22,972 nt of DNA from Reclinomonas americana ATCC 50394. Its lineage: Eukaryota > Jakobida > Jakobea > Jakobida. Under the pieces are notes generated by a model. The model ran no database searches, was not told the DNA's origin, and saw only the letters and a program-made list of their open reading frames with translations. Position numbers and translations under genes: made by a program. The stretch spans positions 93,159 to 116,130 of the forward strand of contig PS015031.1 of assembly GCA_048213135.1 (NCBI GenBank). Reading direction: 5' to 3'. Within the stretch, counting starts at the first letter, position 1, and every line of letters starts with the position of its first letter. Shown in pieces: positions 8,766 through 17,628 of this stretch.

Positions 8766-10830
8766 TTACCACCCACCACTCTCCATCTCCAACCCCTCTC
8801 CCCCCGCACACGCATTCTCCGTCGCCTCGATTATTAGCTGGGCGATGGTCCGACCGGACAGGAACATGTGGTGCGCCTCGTACAACATGGCCTGCTGGTT
8901 GTGCTCATTGTCGCGACGCACGGCGGCATCCACGCGCACGCGTTCCTCGGTGAGCTGACTCGGGGCGTCCTCCACTGCCAGCCCTGGTGGCACACGCTGT
9001 CGGTACGAATCGTCGAGACTGAGTGCCGAGTTGTGCAGCTCGGCGCCGACCGTGTTGGCCAGATTCTGGTACGGAAAGGCGCCGTTCCACACCGCGTTCA
9101 GCGCCGGCATGAGCTGCACCACTTGCGCTCCGCGTCGCATGAATAGCACATTGGTGAGGCCGGCGCCGTGAGCCGCCAGCAGAATGTCAGTGTCGCGCAG
9201 CGTGCGAATGAGGTCGCGTGGCGCCAACGACGACAAATCGACCACGCGCACGTCGGCCAGCCGATTCCACTCGGCGAGATACCGCGGCATCTCTGTCGCC
9301 ACCTCGTCCTCCAACTGCACAAAGCCACGCTGGCGGCGTTGCACCACCAGCACGCGCACCGGACGGTCGGTGTCGCACATGGTGTCGCGGGAGGGGGACG
9401 GCGAGGGAGACGAATCGCCTGCGCGCAGCGTGATCCAGTTGCGCAACGCAAAGAGGGTCTTGGCGGCCATCTGCGAGGGAGGAGAAGAGAGAACATGAGG
9501 CCTTGATCAAGGGATACAAGAGTACAGTAACAGGCTTCCACCACCACTCACCTCTCTCCTCCCTGCCGACTCGTGCAAGTGCCACGCATCGGCCATGTTC
9601 TCCGATAGAGCATGCGTCAGCCGCTCGAAGCACAGACACGAACCGACCGCCGTCGGCAACTCCTCGACCCCACGCGGTGCGAAAAACACAAACATCTCCT
9701 TGGCCGCCTGCGTGTAGTGGTGGTGGTGGTGTGTCAGATCGCATCGCAGACTGTTCCTCCTCACGGATGACACGAAACGATTTTCCTCATCGGCTGCGAC
9801 CACGTGGAGAAGACGCGCAGGTAACTGCGCTCATCGTCGGCACTCACTGCGTCGTCGCTCCACGGCAGCACGTCCAGTGCGTCGTCTCGCACCAGAGCGT
9901 CAAATAATCGCGCACCGACATCAATCATGGCTGGGAAACATGAGCATTTGCACCACTCTGCACTTGAGGTGCAGCACCCGCGTCGAATCGCTCAGGCCTT
10001 GCTTACTCACTGACTCTCTTCAACAGCCTCATTCTTGAATCCATAAAGCTCTTTCGCTTTCTCACTCTTCGTTCCTCTAACCCGTCTTCGCCGCGACTGA
10101 GACCATCTCTTCAACTCATCGCTGTCCTCGTTACCTCAATCTCCGCATTGCCTCACTCTATTCCCCACCAGTGCTCTCAGTTCGTCGATCACTGAGTTGC
10201 AAAGTCTCATCGCCTTGCTGCATCCTCTCATTGCCTATTCACCAGTCTGGAGCATCTTCCCTTCCTTCTCCTGCCTCCCACGCAACAATGATAATAGTTG
10301 GTCATCATCGGCGGATGAAACGACGGATCAAACACCACAGACATGGCCGCAGACACCACCTCGCACCTCATCTACTTACCACAACATGAGCATCACAATG
10401 ACTGATAACAATCACTCAATCAATCACCTCCTCCTTCGCCTCCGCGTCGACATCGACCGCCCACCCTGCACCCCTCAGCGCACTGGCCAACTGCTCACTT
10501 GCTCTCCCGCCAACAGCAGCAGAAGGAGACAGCACAAAGCGCGCACGACCAGTGTCACTGTCGACAGTGTACAATGAGTGATGACGATCGCGGCATTGTC
10601 GCGCGCTCACCACTCTCGTCGGCGACGGTGATGATGACGTGGCGGAGAGGAACAACGAGCGCGTCACTGTCCACTGTGAGAGTGTGAGAGTGTGTGAGAG
10701 AGAAACGACTGTCTTTCTGTGCGAGCGCGCGCACCAATATGAGTGGAATGAGCGTGCAGGTGAGGAGGATGGCGAGTGCGCGCTTGTGTGGTGGGGAGAG
10801 GCATGCGCGAGGGTGTCGTTGTTGTGACAT
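8766..10830 (-). CDS. Family-61 glycosyltransferase, type II membrane protein
   Basis: Six exons on the minus strand: 10830-10735, 10673-10428, 10371-10287, 9930-9779, 9707-9552 and 9470-8766. They sum to 1440 nt, exactly 480 codons including the stop, and all phases agree. Residues 18-32 form a signal anchor (ALAILLTCTLIPLIL) after a basic N-terminus, the usual Golgi/ER type II topology. Then come a stem, NYYHSMIDVGARLF (the NYYHW-like motif of GT61/DUF563), YLRVFSTWS, GSCLCFERL, VRVLVVQRRQRGF and HGAGLTNVLFM at about 346-356. The QRR and HGAGLTN blocks are diagnostic of GT61, the family of EOGT, POMGNT2 and plant xylan transferases. The sugar transferred cannot be told from this sequence. 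Intron 9931-10286 starts GTTGCG. The 5' exons (1-3) are placed by splice signals and phase and are less sure than exons 4-6. Confidence 0.8.
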
Positions 10831-11052
10831 CGATGAAGAGAGCAAGAGAGAAAAGCGACAAAAGGGGGAAGTGGAATATTCAGACGCGACGTCGACGTTT
10901 TCTATCCTATCACGTGTGATTTGTTGTTTGCACTCATGCAAGAGAGTAATCGACACATAGCTGCGTTGCGACTCTAGCAAGTAAAGTTGTTCTTGTTGTG
11001 ATGAAGTGCGCGTCCTTCTTGTGGTTGTCCCTCCTCATTTCTCCGCACCATC
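10831..11052. promoter_or_regulatory. Divergent promoter region between GT61 and UBL array
   Basis: Only 222 bp separate the divergent start codons of the glycosyltransferase (minus) and UBL-fusion copy 1 (plus), so both promoters must lie here or overlap the genes. It contains ACGTCGACGTT at 10889-10899, a motif that recurs in the CTU1 upstream region. Just before the copy 1 ATG is TCATTTCTCCGCACCATC, identical upstream of all three array copies. Confidence 0.45.
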
Positions 11053-11748
11053 ATGAGCGCACGCAAGCGGCCTGCCAACGACGACGCCGAGGGAAGCCCA
11101 CCTACCAAGCAACCCGCTCCGGCAAGAGCGCCCACCAGCTCTCTGGCGCCACTCCGCTCACTCGCCGAGCAGATTCTCTCCTTCATCACCGACCTCGGCT
11201 TCCAGCACAGCCACAGGGTTGGACTGACACGCCTGCTGGCGGTCAAGATCTTTCTGCAAGACAACGACGCCCGCGTGGTGTCGCCCATCGACATTCAGGT
11301 GGACGAGGCGTGGCATGCGCTGCTGGAGGACGACGCGCTGTACAAGATCGTGTGCCGCAAGTTCAACTCGGGCGTGCACATCAAGCACAACCCGTCTGGT
11401 GCGTCCCCGGAGGATGCAGATGCGCGCGAGCTGCGGATCAAGACCATGCAGCTCTACCTGAGTGCATTCCATGCACCCCCGGCGGCCGCAGCTACAACAA
11501 GTGTTGGCGATCACGACATGTTGAACATTTCTGTCAACACGATGGCGGGCAAGAGCGTCTTCTTCAAGGTCTCTGGCAGTACTCTGGTGTGCAAGCTCAT
11601 CCATGCGCTTGCGCGGCACCTGGATGTTGCCGCGTCAGCTATAGTGCTCAGGTACGACGAAATTAAGATGGACCGCGGCACTCTGAAGGATTACCACATC
11701 GAAAGCGGCGATGAGTTATATTTGAGTATGAACCAGGCGGGTTGCTGA
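11053..11748 (+). CDS. VDEAWH-domain/ubiquitin-like fusion, copy 1
   Basis: Intronless, 231 aa. Residues 1-35 are a disordered basic/proline linker starting MSARKRPANDD, a possible nuclear signal. Residues 36-142 form a predicted helical domain with VDEAWHALL at 83-91, then DALYKIVCRKFNSG, then HNP, then RIKTMQLYLSAF. The order V-D-x-x-W-H, Y, C, H-N-P, T-x-x-x-Y resembles the WH block of DUF1399/GRDP proteins; that assignment is mine by eye. Residues about 156-231 look ubiquitin- or SUMO-like: LNISVNTMAGKSVFFKVSGSTL, LRYDEIKMDRGTLKDYHIESGDELYLSM, ending NQAGC. The ubiquitin pattern of strand, strand, helix, then DG/LxDYxI/L-x-L is clear, but the end is Gly-Cys with no Gly-Gly. The stop is followed at once by AATAAG. 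The lack of introns contrasts with every flanking gene and suggests a retrocopied or horizontally acquired ancestor (inference). Confidence 0.85.
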   Translation: MSARKRPANDDAEGSPPTKQPAPARAPTSSLAPLRSLAEQILSFITDLGFQHSHRVGLTRLLAVKIFLQDNDARVVSPIDIQVDEAWHALLEDDALYKIVCRKFNSGVHIKHNPSGASPEDADARELRIKTMQLYLSAFHAPPAAAATTSVGDHDMLNISVNTMAGKSVFFKVSGSTLVCKLIHALARHLDVAASAIVLRYDEIKMDRGTLKDYHIESGDELYLSMNQAGC

Positions 11749-11971
11749 ATAAGCTCCTCTTCCGTCGCTGCGGCAGACAGTGAGGAATGTTGTGCTGAAG
11801 CACTGGTGGCATGTGTACTGGTGAGTTGACTGTGAAAGGTGCATGCGGCCTTGCGCTCCGCGCACACGCTGCCGAATAGAACGCAGCGCTACGCAGTGCA
11901 GCCCACAAAGATCGAAAGGGCGGGAGCGAAGTGCGTGTCCTTCCATCCTGTTGTCATTTCTCCGCACCATC

Positions 11972-12688
11972 ATGAGCGCACGCAAGCGGCCTGCCAACGA
12001 CGACGCGGAGGGAAGCCCACCTACCAAGCAACCCTCTCCTGCGAGAGCGCCCACCAGCTCTCTGGCGCCACTCCGCTCACTCGCTGAGCAGATTCTCTCC
12101 TTCATCACCGACCTCGGCTTCCAGCACAGCCACAGGGTTGGACTGGCGCGCCTCCTGGCGGTCAAGATCTTTCTGCAAGACAACGACGCCCGCGTTGTGT
12201 CGCCCATCGACATTCAGGTGGACGAGGCGTGGCATGCGCTGCTGGAGGACGATGCGCTGTACAAGATCGTGTGCCGCAAGTTCAACTCGGGCGTGCACAT
12301 CAAGCACAACCCGTCTGGTGCGTCGCCGGAGGATGCGGATTCGCGCGGGTTGCGGATCAAGACCATGCAGCTCTACCTGAGTGCATTCCATGCACCTGCG
12401 GATCCGCCGGCCGCAGCTACAACAAGTGCTGCCGACGATCGCAAGGGCGACGGCACGTTTAACATTACGGTCTCCACGTCGGCGGGCAAGAGCGTCTACT
12501 TCAAGGTCTCTGGCGGTACTCTCGTGAAAAGTCTCCAACGTGTGGTTGCGCGGCACCTGGATCTCGACGTGTCGCGGCTGGTGCTCTTTTTCGACGGAGA
12601 AAGGATGTACGACGACTGCACTCTGAAGGATTACGGCATCCGAAGCGGCGATGAGGTGGATGTGAGTATGAGCCATGCGGGTTGCTGA
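11972..12688 (+). CDS. VDEAWH-domain/ubiquitin-like fusion, copy 2
   Basis: Intronless, 238 aa; the start matches copies 1 and 3. The N-terminal 140 residues differ from copy 1 at only a handful of positions (for example PAP to PSP, GLTR to GLAR, AREL to SRGL). The linker is longer (ADPPAAATTSAADDRKGDG). The C-terminal domain has diverged most from the other copies and looks the most SUMO-like: FKVSGGTL, then RLVLFFDGERMYDDCTLKDY, GIRSGDEVDVSM, ending SHAGC. The DGERMxDDxTxKDxGIxxGDxVxV pattern parallels the EGxRIxDNxTPxELxMExxDxIEV run of SUMO. The stop TGA overlaps a perfect AATAAA at 12688-12693. Start codons of copies 1 and 2 are 919 bp apart. Confidence 0.85.
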   Translation: MSARKRPANDDAEGSPPTKQPSPARAPTSSLAPLRSLAEQILSFITDLGFQHSHRVGLARLLAVKIFLQDNDARVVSPIDIQVDEAWHALLEDDALYKIVCRKFNSGVHIKHNPSGASPEDADSRGLRIKTMQLYLSAFHAPADPPAAATTSAADDRKGDGTFNITVSTSAGKSVYFKVSGGTLVKSLQRVVARHLDLDVSRLVLFFDGERMYDDCTLKDYGIRSGDEVDVSMSHAGC

Positions 12689-12929
12689 ATAAACTCCTCT
12701 TCAATCGCTGCGACAGACAGTGAGTAATGTTGTACAATTGATGTGCTGAAGTTCACTAATGGCAAGTGTACTGGTGAGTGGTGTATTGCACGATTGTGGA
12801 AGGTGCATGCGGCCTTGCGCTCCACGCAGACGCTGACGTATAGACCGCTGCGCTACGGTGTCGTACAAAGATCGAAAGGGCGGGGACGACGGACGTGTCC
12901 TTGTTCGTCCCTCATTTCTCCGCACCATC

Positions 12930-13634
12930 ATGAGCGCACGCAAGCGGCCTGCCAACGACGACGCGGAGGGAAGCCCACCTACCAAGCAACCCTCTCCTGC
13001 GAGAGCGCCCACCAGCTCTCTGGCGCCACTCCGCTCACTCGCTGAGCAGATTCTCTCCTTCATCACCGACCTCGGCTTCGAGCACAGCCACAGGGTTGGA
13101 CTGGCACGCCTGCTGGCGGTCAAGATCTTTCTGCAAGACAACGATGCCCGCGTGGTGTCGCCCATCGACATTCAGGTGGACGAGGCGTGGCATGCGCTGC
13201 TGGAGGACGATGCGCTGTACAAGATCGTGTGCCGCAAGTTCAACTCGGGCGTGTATATCAAGCACAACCCGTCTGGTGCGTCCCCGGAGGATGCGGATTC
13301 ACGCGGGTTGCGGATCAAGACCATGCAGCTCTACCTGAGTGCGTTCCATGCACCCCCGGCGGCCGCAGTTACAACAAGTGCTGCCGACGATCACGAGGGC
13401 GACGGCACGTTTAACATTTCTGTCGACACGTCGGCGGGCAAGCTCCCCTTCAAGGTCTCTGGCGATACTCTGGTGCAAAGGCTCATCGATGCGATTGCGC
13501 GGTACCTGGATGTTGCCACGTCAGCTGTGGCGCTCAGGTTCGACGGAGTTGCGATGGACCGCGGCGCTCTGAAGGATTACCACATCGAAAGCGGCGATGA
13601 GTTATATTTGGGTATGAACCAGGCGGGTTGCTGA
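12930..13634 (+). CDS. VDEAWH-domain/ubiquitin-like fusion, copy 3
   Basis: Intronless, 234 aa. The N-terminal domain is again almost identical to copies 1 and 2 (changes such as FQHSH to FEHSH and GVHIK to GVYIK). The C-terminal ubiquitin-like domain is closer to copy 1 (ALKDYHIESGDELYLGMNQAGC at the end) than to copy 2. It has lost one residue in the first hairpin (SAGKLPFKVSG). The C-terminus is again Gly-Cys. The ATG is 958 bp after that of copy 2. The gene is convergent with CTU1, whose predicted stop is about 255 bp downstream on the other strand. Confidence 0.85.
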   Translation: MSARKRPANDDAEGSPPTKQPSPARAPTSSLAPLRSLAEQILSFITDLGFEHSHRVGLARLLAVKIFLQDNDARVVSPIDIQVDEAWHALLEDDALYKIVCRKFNSGVYIKHNPSGASPEDADSRGLRIKTMQLYLSAFHAPPAAAVTTSAADDHEGDGTFNISVDTSAGKLPFKVSGDTLVQRLIDAIARYLDVATSAVALRFDGVAMDRGALKDYHIESGDELYLGMNQAGC

Positions 13635-13889
13635 ATAAGCTCCTCGTCAATGAGTAAAGTGTGATATTGATCAAGCTGGATTTCTTGTGCACAGTTGAGA
13701 GTGATCACTGGCAGACGAGTGAGACCTGCGCGATCACGGGCACACGTTTCTCTCCAACTGCAATGAACTCGCAAGCAAAACGGTTGTATGATGATCGAAC
13801 GCACATGGTATGGCACTTGTGAAGCGAAGAAGCACGCCGCCAAACTTACCCACGCAGGCTTGTGTACTAGCAGGCAGACCAAACCTATC
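13635..13889. other. Convergent spacer between UBL copy 3 and CTU1
   Basis: About 255 bp between two convergent stop codons. It shows no open frame with protein-like content and no perfect AATAAA that I can see. It should contain the 3' ends of both genes. Confidence 0.5.
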
Positions 13890-16384
13890 TCACGTCGGTG
13901 GTGGTGGTGGCGGCGGCGGTGGCGGCGACAGTGCCTCCCCCTCCCCCTCCATTCGTACATGCACACGCGCGCGCAGCTGGCGCCGCTCGCGCACAGCCTC
14001 AGCAGTCTCCTCGTCGTGATCGGCGGCCGCTGCTGCAGCACTGGCGCCGCCATGATACAACGCCGAGCNNNNNNNNNNNNNNNNNNNNTGGAGATCGTCT
14101 CCTACAAGGAGCTGTACGGGTGGACCATGGACGAGATTGTGCAGGCGATTGGCAAGCGCAACAACTGCACCTTCTGTGGCGTGTTTCGTCGGCAGGCGTT
14201 GGACCGCGGGGCGGCGCTGCTGGGTGCCAGCAAGATGGTGACTGGACACAATGCGGACGACCTCGCAGAGACGGTGCTCATGAACATTCTGCGTGGCGAC
14301 GTACCGCGCCTGTCGCGCTGTGTGGCCGTGGTCACCGATCGTGAATCGCCGTTGCGTGCTCTCCTCTTCTGTGACGCCTCTTGCGCATCACTCACTCTCT
14401 TTCCGCCAGTCTGCCACGCGCCAAGCCGCTGAAGCACGCCTACGAAAAGGAGATTGTCATGTACGCGTATTTCAAGCGTCTGGACTACTTCTCCACCGAG
14501 TGCGTGTATTCGCCGAACGCCTACCGCGGCTTTGCGCGTGACTACCTCAAGCAGCTGGAGGTGTTGCGGCCGTCGACCATCTTGGACATTTTGCACGCGG
14601 CCGAGTCCATGCGATTCGCCGAGCTGCCGGTCGAGAAGAAGCAGGTGGTGCGTGAGTGCCTGCGCTGCGGCTACATGACGTCGCAGACGTCGCCGCAGTT
14701 GTGCCGCGCCTGCGTGCTGCTCGAGGGTCTCAACGCCGGTCACGCCCNNNNNNNNNNNNNNNNNNNNGGGGGATGCCGTACTGCTCGCGGTTGCGCTTCA
14801 CCGTCTGTGGAGGAGGACGAGGAGAAGGGTGAGAGAGAGAGGGAGGGAGGGAGGGGGAGGAGAGGGGAGGAGAGGAGAAGACTGGCAGGGAGAGGGAGCG
14901 GAGAGGAGAGGAGAAGACTGGCAGGGAGAAGGGACGTAGGAGAGTTCTTGGAACAAGAAAGAGGTGAATCACGTAGCGACAGGGATGGAAACCAAGACGA
15001 TGGGCGAGAGTGGTGAAAGCAACAACAATGAACAAACACGAACAACTCGCCTCCAGTGAATCGTCGCGATAGCCGGTGATACCCTCATCGATGGAGAGGA
15101 GGAACAGTCGCAGACCGTAGTCGTGGCGGTCGTTCAGCAAGCGCATGAGGTAGGCCAGCACAGTGGAGTCTGCACGAGAGAACGAGACGCGACAGGTGAA
15201 ACTTTTGAGTCACTGCTCCCTCCCATTCCTTCCTCGAGAAGGTTCAGAGCACAAAGCAGGCGAAGCGCAAAGAGTGCAGGCAGAGGCGAGAGTCAAATAA
15301 GAGGGCTGGAGATGAGCAAACAACAAAAAAAAAAACGAGGGTTGGAGACCGTTGTTTCTCGCTCTATTGCTCCACCTGCACAACCGTGCGGGTGACGCTA
15401 TCACCCTTGTCTTCTCTCTCTCTCTCCGCCCCCTCACACAAACACTCACTCACTGTGCACGTTGCTACGACCGCAGCGACAGGCACTCTCACTCACTCTT
15501 CCACCAAAGCTTGCTGTCATCCCCATTCTCTCACTGCTCACAATCGCTGTGAACACCTCGCATGTGCTCCACCTTCAGCGCATGTTATCATTCCCATTCT
15601 CTCACTGCCTCATTGACATACAAGCTTTCCACAATAGTGCTTCTCATACCTTACGCTCATCCTCAGCTTCTCACTGTTCACTGACTCACAATCGTTTCTC
15701 CACCTGTGCTTCCCGTCACAATCCCGCTTCACCTTGCTCCACCTGTGTTTCCATCAGAACTTCCCCTCAACTGCTCACTGTTTCACGATCCCTCTTCGTG
15801 TCGGTCCTTTCTTTCCCATCCATATCCTCTCCATCTCCCTTCGTTTTGGTCCCCTTCTCCTCACCCTTTCCTCCCGACGCCGCAATCGCCACTCGCTCCC
15901 CACGCTCAAACAACCCATTGTCGACAATCGTGCGATGAACCTCCTCCTCGAACTCGCCAAAGAAGCAGTCGCGACACACCATTCGACCGGTCTGCAAAGA
16001 AGAGCACATACCAGTCAGAGACCAAAGGATCACACTCACTCTCTCACTCACTCACTCACACACAGTCACTCTCTCACTCTCTCTGTCTCTATGCATCTCT
16101 CTCTCTCACACACACTCTCTCTCTCTCTCACTCACTCACTCACTCACTCTCTCACTCACTCACTCACTCACTCACTCACTCACTCACTCACTCACTCACT
16201 CACTCACTCACTCACTCACTCACTCACTCACTCACTCACTCACTCACTCACCCTCATGCCTCTCTCCTCCCTTTCCCTTCCCCCTCTCTACCCTCTCACC
16301 TCCCCTTTTCCTCCCTCTTTCCCTCACCTTTGGTCTCCTCAACTGCGCCTTGTTGACCGCACAGCTCTGGCACTCTCGAACCAT
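13890..16384 (-). CDS. CTU1: CTU1/NCS6 tRNA 2-thiolation enzyme (split by inverted contig)
   Basis: Minus-strand exons: 16384-16328 (start [12 protein letters not shown]), 15991-15865 ([17 protein letters not shown] to ASGGK), 15169-15051 ([12 protein letters not shown] to [15 protein letters not shown]), 14804-14768 ([12 protein letters not shown]). The middle of the protein is on the plus strand at 14089-14350 and 14410-14747 ([67 protein letters not shown]...LCRAC). The C-terminal tail is back on minus at 14068-13890 (Ala/Glu-rich, ending in polyproline). The parts total 1119 nt, 372 aa, close to known CTU1/NCS6. Seen motifs: two N-terminal CxxC pairs, the SGGKDST ATP-pyrophosphatase loop, CTFC, TGHNADD and the C-terminal zinc cysteines. 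CTU1 with CTU2 puts sulfur on U34 of Lys, Gln and Glu tRNAs, using sulfur carried by URM1. The strand switch is best explained as a scaffolding inversion. One intron is GC-AG (14805-15050). Confidence 0.93.
14089..14747 (+). other. Contig with CTU1 core, apparently inverted in scaffold
   Basis: This segment is bounded by exact 20-N gaps (14069-14088 and 14748-14767) and encodes the middle of CTU1 on the plus strand. Flipped, its first bases TG complete the codon left open by the final C at 14768 (CTG, Leu: YGIP-L-EIVSY). Its last C completes CGC with GC at 14068-14067. Both joins are in frame with no missing base. It contains one intron, 14351-14409 (GTTGCG to CCAG). Confidence 0.9.
15170..15864 (-). 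other. CTU1 intron 2 with degenerate CTCACTG repeats
   Basis: This 695-nt intron begins GTGAGG and ends GTGCAG on the minus strand. It holds a plus-strand cluster at about 15520-15680 in which phrases such as CATTCCCATTCTCTCACTGC recur with variations, and an A10-type run near 15326. No coding frame is supported in it. Confidence 0.6.
16128..16251 (+). repeat. (CTCA)n microsatellite in CTU1 intron 1
   Basis: About thirty tandem CTCA tetranucleotides with one CTCT interruption near 16148. On the CTU1 coding strand it reads TGAGTGAG repeatedly, so each unit offers a GTGAGT consensus 5' splice site. Confidence 0.95.
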
Positions 16385-17628
16385 TTTTGGGTTGTTTTTC
16401 TTCGTCGAAAAAGCGGACAGACGTCGACTTTTTGCCGCAGTAAGGCCCTCCCTATGACATACTATACCTACTGCCTCCACACAATAGAAAAGCAGCGACA
16501 GAAGACGCGCAGGCAGGGAGCAAAAAACTGAACGTCGACGTCGACGTTGTGGACCTCTCCATGCTCGTTTCGCTTCTTGTCATCATCGCTCTGGTGCACG
16601 CAACATAAGCCCTGACACACACACTCTATCTCTCTGCTCTGCATCTCTTGGCCTCATGAATGGCCATGAATGCTCAGTTTTCTGGTCGTCCTCGCCGGAC
16701 ATTGTTTCTTTCCACTCTCCCTCATGCGCGCTGCTCCCTCGTTGCGTCCCTCCTCTCTATTGCGCCACATATACGCGCACACTGAGAGAGAGGCACACTC
16801 AAAAAAGAAGCGATTGCAGTCTTGCTTTCTTTAGCGATGATTTTTTCGCGCGCAAACTGGCGCGCATATGATTTTCGCGCCCATGCCAAGCTTGTTGCTT
16901 TTCTCTTCTTGTCACTCTCTGTCTCTCTGTGTGGGAAATGCAAGAGTGCATTCACTAATGTTTATGTGTGTGTGTGTCAGAGAGAGAAAGAGTGATGCTG
17001 GTTGGTGAACGACTAGTGCATCTCACATTCGTTTTTCTCACTGTCTCTTAACTCTCACTCTCGTTCTCTCTCACTGCGATGTTGAGTGTTGTTGTTGACT
17101 TTGCCTCTCTCTGTGTGCGTGATCACGTGTGTGGGCGTGAGGGCGCGAAATCGTATTTTTCTTTTGTTTCTTGACAGCACTTGTCATGTTCTGCCTTCCA
17201 CTGATGGGCGAGAGGCTTCTGTGCACCGGAGCTGCGCGTCTTGAGTGCCTCTCTCAGTGTGACTTTCGCGATCAAGCCTCTTGTCAGTCAGCTGGCTGTT
17301 GTCTCTCCCCCACTCAGCTTTCTCTTGTCTCTACGCTCTGTCTCTCTCTCTCTCTGCGTCTCGTGCACAATGCCTCTTTTTCCTTGCTTGTCTTCACTGC
17401 TGCGGTTCCCGCCAGCCCTTTCTGTTGAGTAGCCTCACCGCCTCTGGCCTCCCTCTCGCTCACTTCGCGACTGTCGTTTGTCTTGCACTTCAAGGTCTCT
17501 CTCCCTGTCTATCTTCTCTCATTTCTCGCTTCAGTTCCTTATCACTCATTGTCTGTGGTAGCGAAATCAGTGCCCAGACTTGCTCTTCAATCTCCCTCAC
17601 CCACCCCACCTCCTCTCCTCCCGCACAG
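16385..17628. promoter_or_regulatory. Upstream region between CTU1 and acidic membrane gene
   Basis: This interval lies between divergent genes. Next to CTU1 are GACGTCGAC (16420-16428) and the perfect 18-bp palindrome AACGTCGACGTCGACGTT (16531-16548). An ACATATACGCGC stretch lies near 16768. The rest to about 17620 is pyrimidine-rich with CT and GT tracts. The first exon of the acidic membrane gene should lie here but cannot be identified. No other gene is supported; long frames in it are Ser/Leu-rich translations of pyrimidine tracts. Confidence 0.4.

Larger units (their letters stand above)
11030..13660 (+). repeat. Three-unit tandem gene array (about 0.92-0.96 kb period)
   Basis: The repeated unit is larger than the gene. 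Spacers share AAAGATCGAAAGGGCGGG (upstream of copies 2 and 3), TCATTTCTCCGCACCATC before all three ATGs, GGTTGCTGAATAA at all three stops, and the stretch around GGTGCATGCGGCCTTGCG downstream of copies 1 and 2. So each copy carries its own promoter and end region. Unequal crossing-over is the likely origin (inference). Confidence 0.9.

Noticed and set aside
11158-13265. Long minus-strand frames (76-199 codons) opposite the three UBL-fusion genes
   Set aside because: The plus-strand frames carry the domain motifs and conserved starts; the antisense frames are GC-driven mirrors.
16128-16251. CRISPR-like array impression from regular repeats
   Set aside because: Uniform tetranucleotide microsatellite with no spacers, in an intron of a eukaryotic gene.
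17171-17600. Cys/Leu/Ser-rich frames upstream of the acidic membrane gene that look like signal peptides
   Set aside because: They lie in CT-rich sequence and none joins the exon at 17629 with a clear donor; the true first exon stays unknown.
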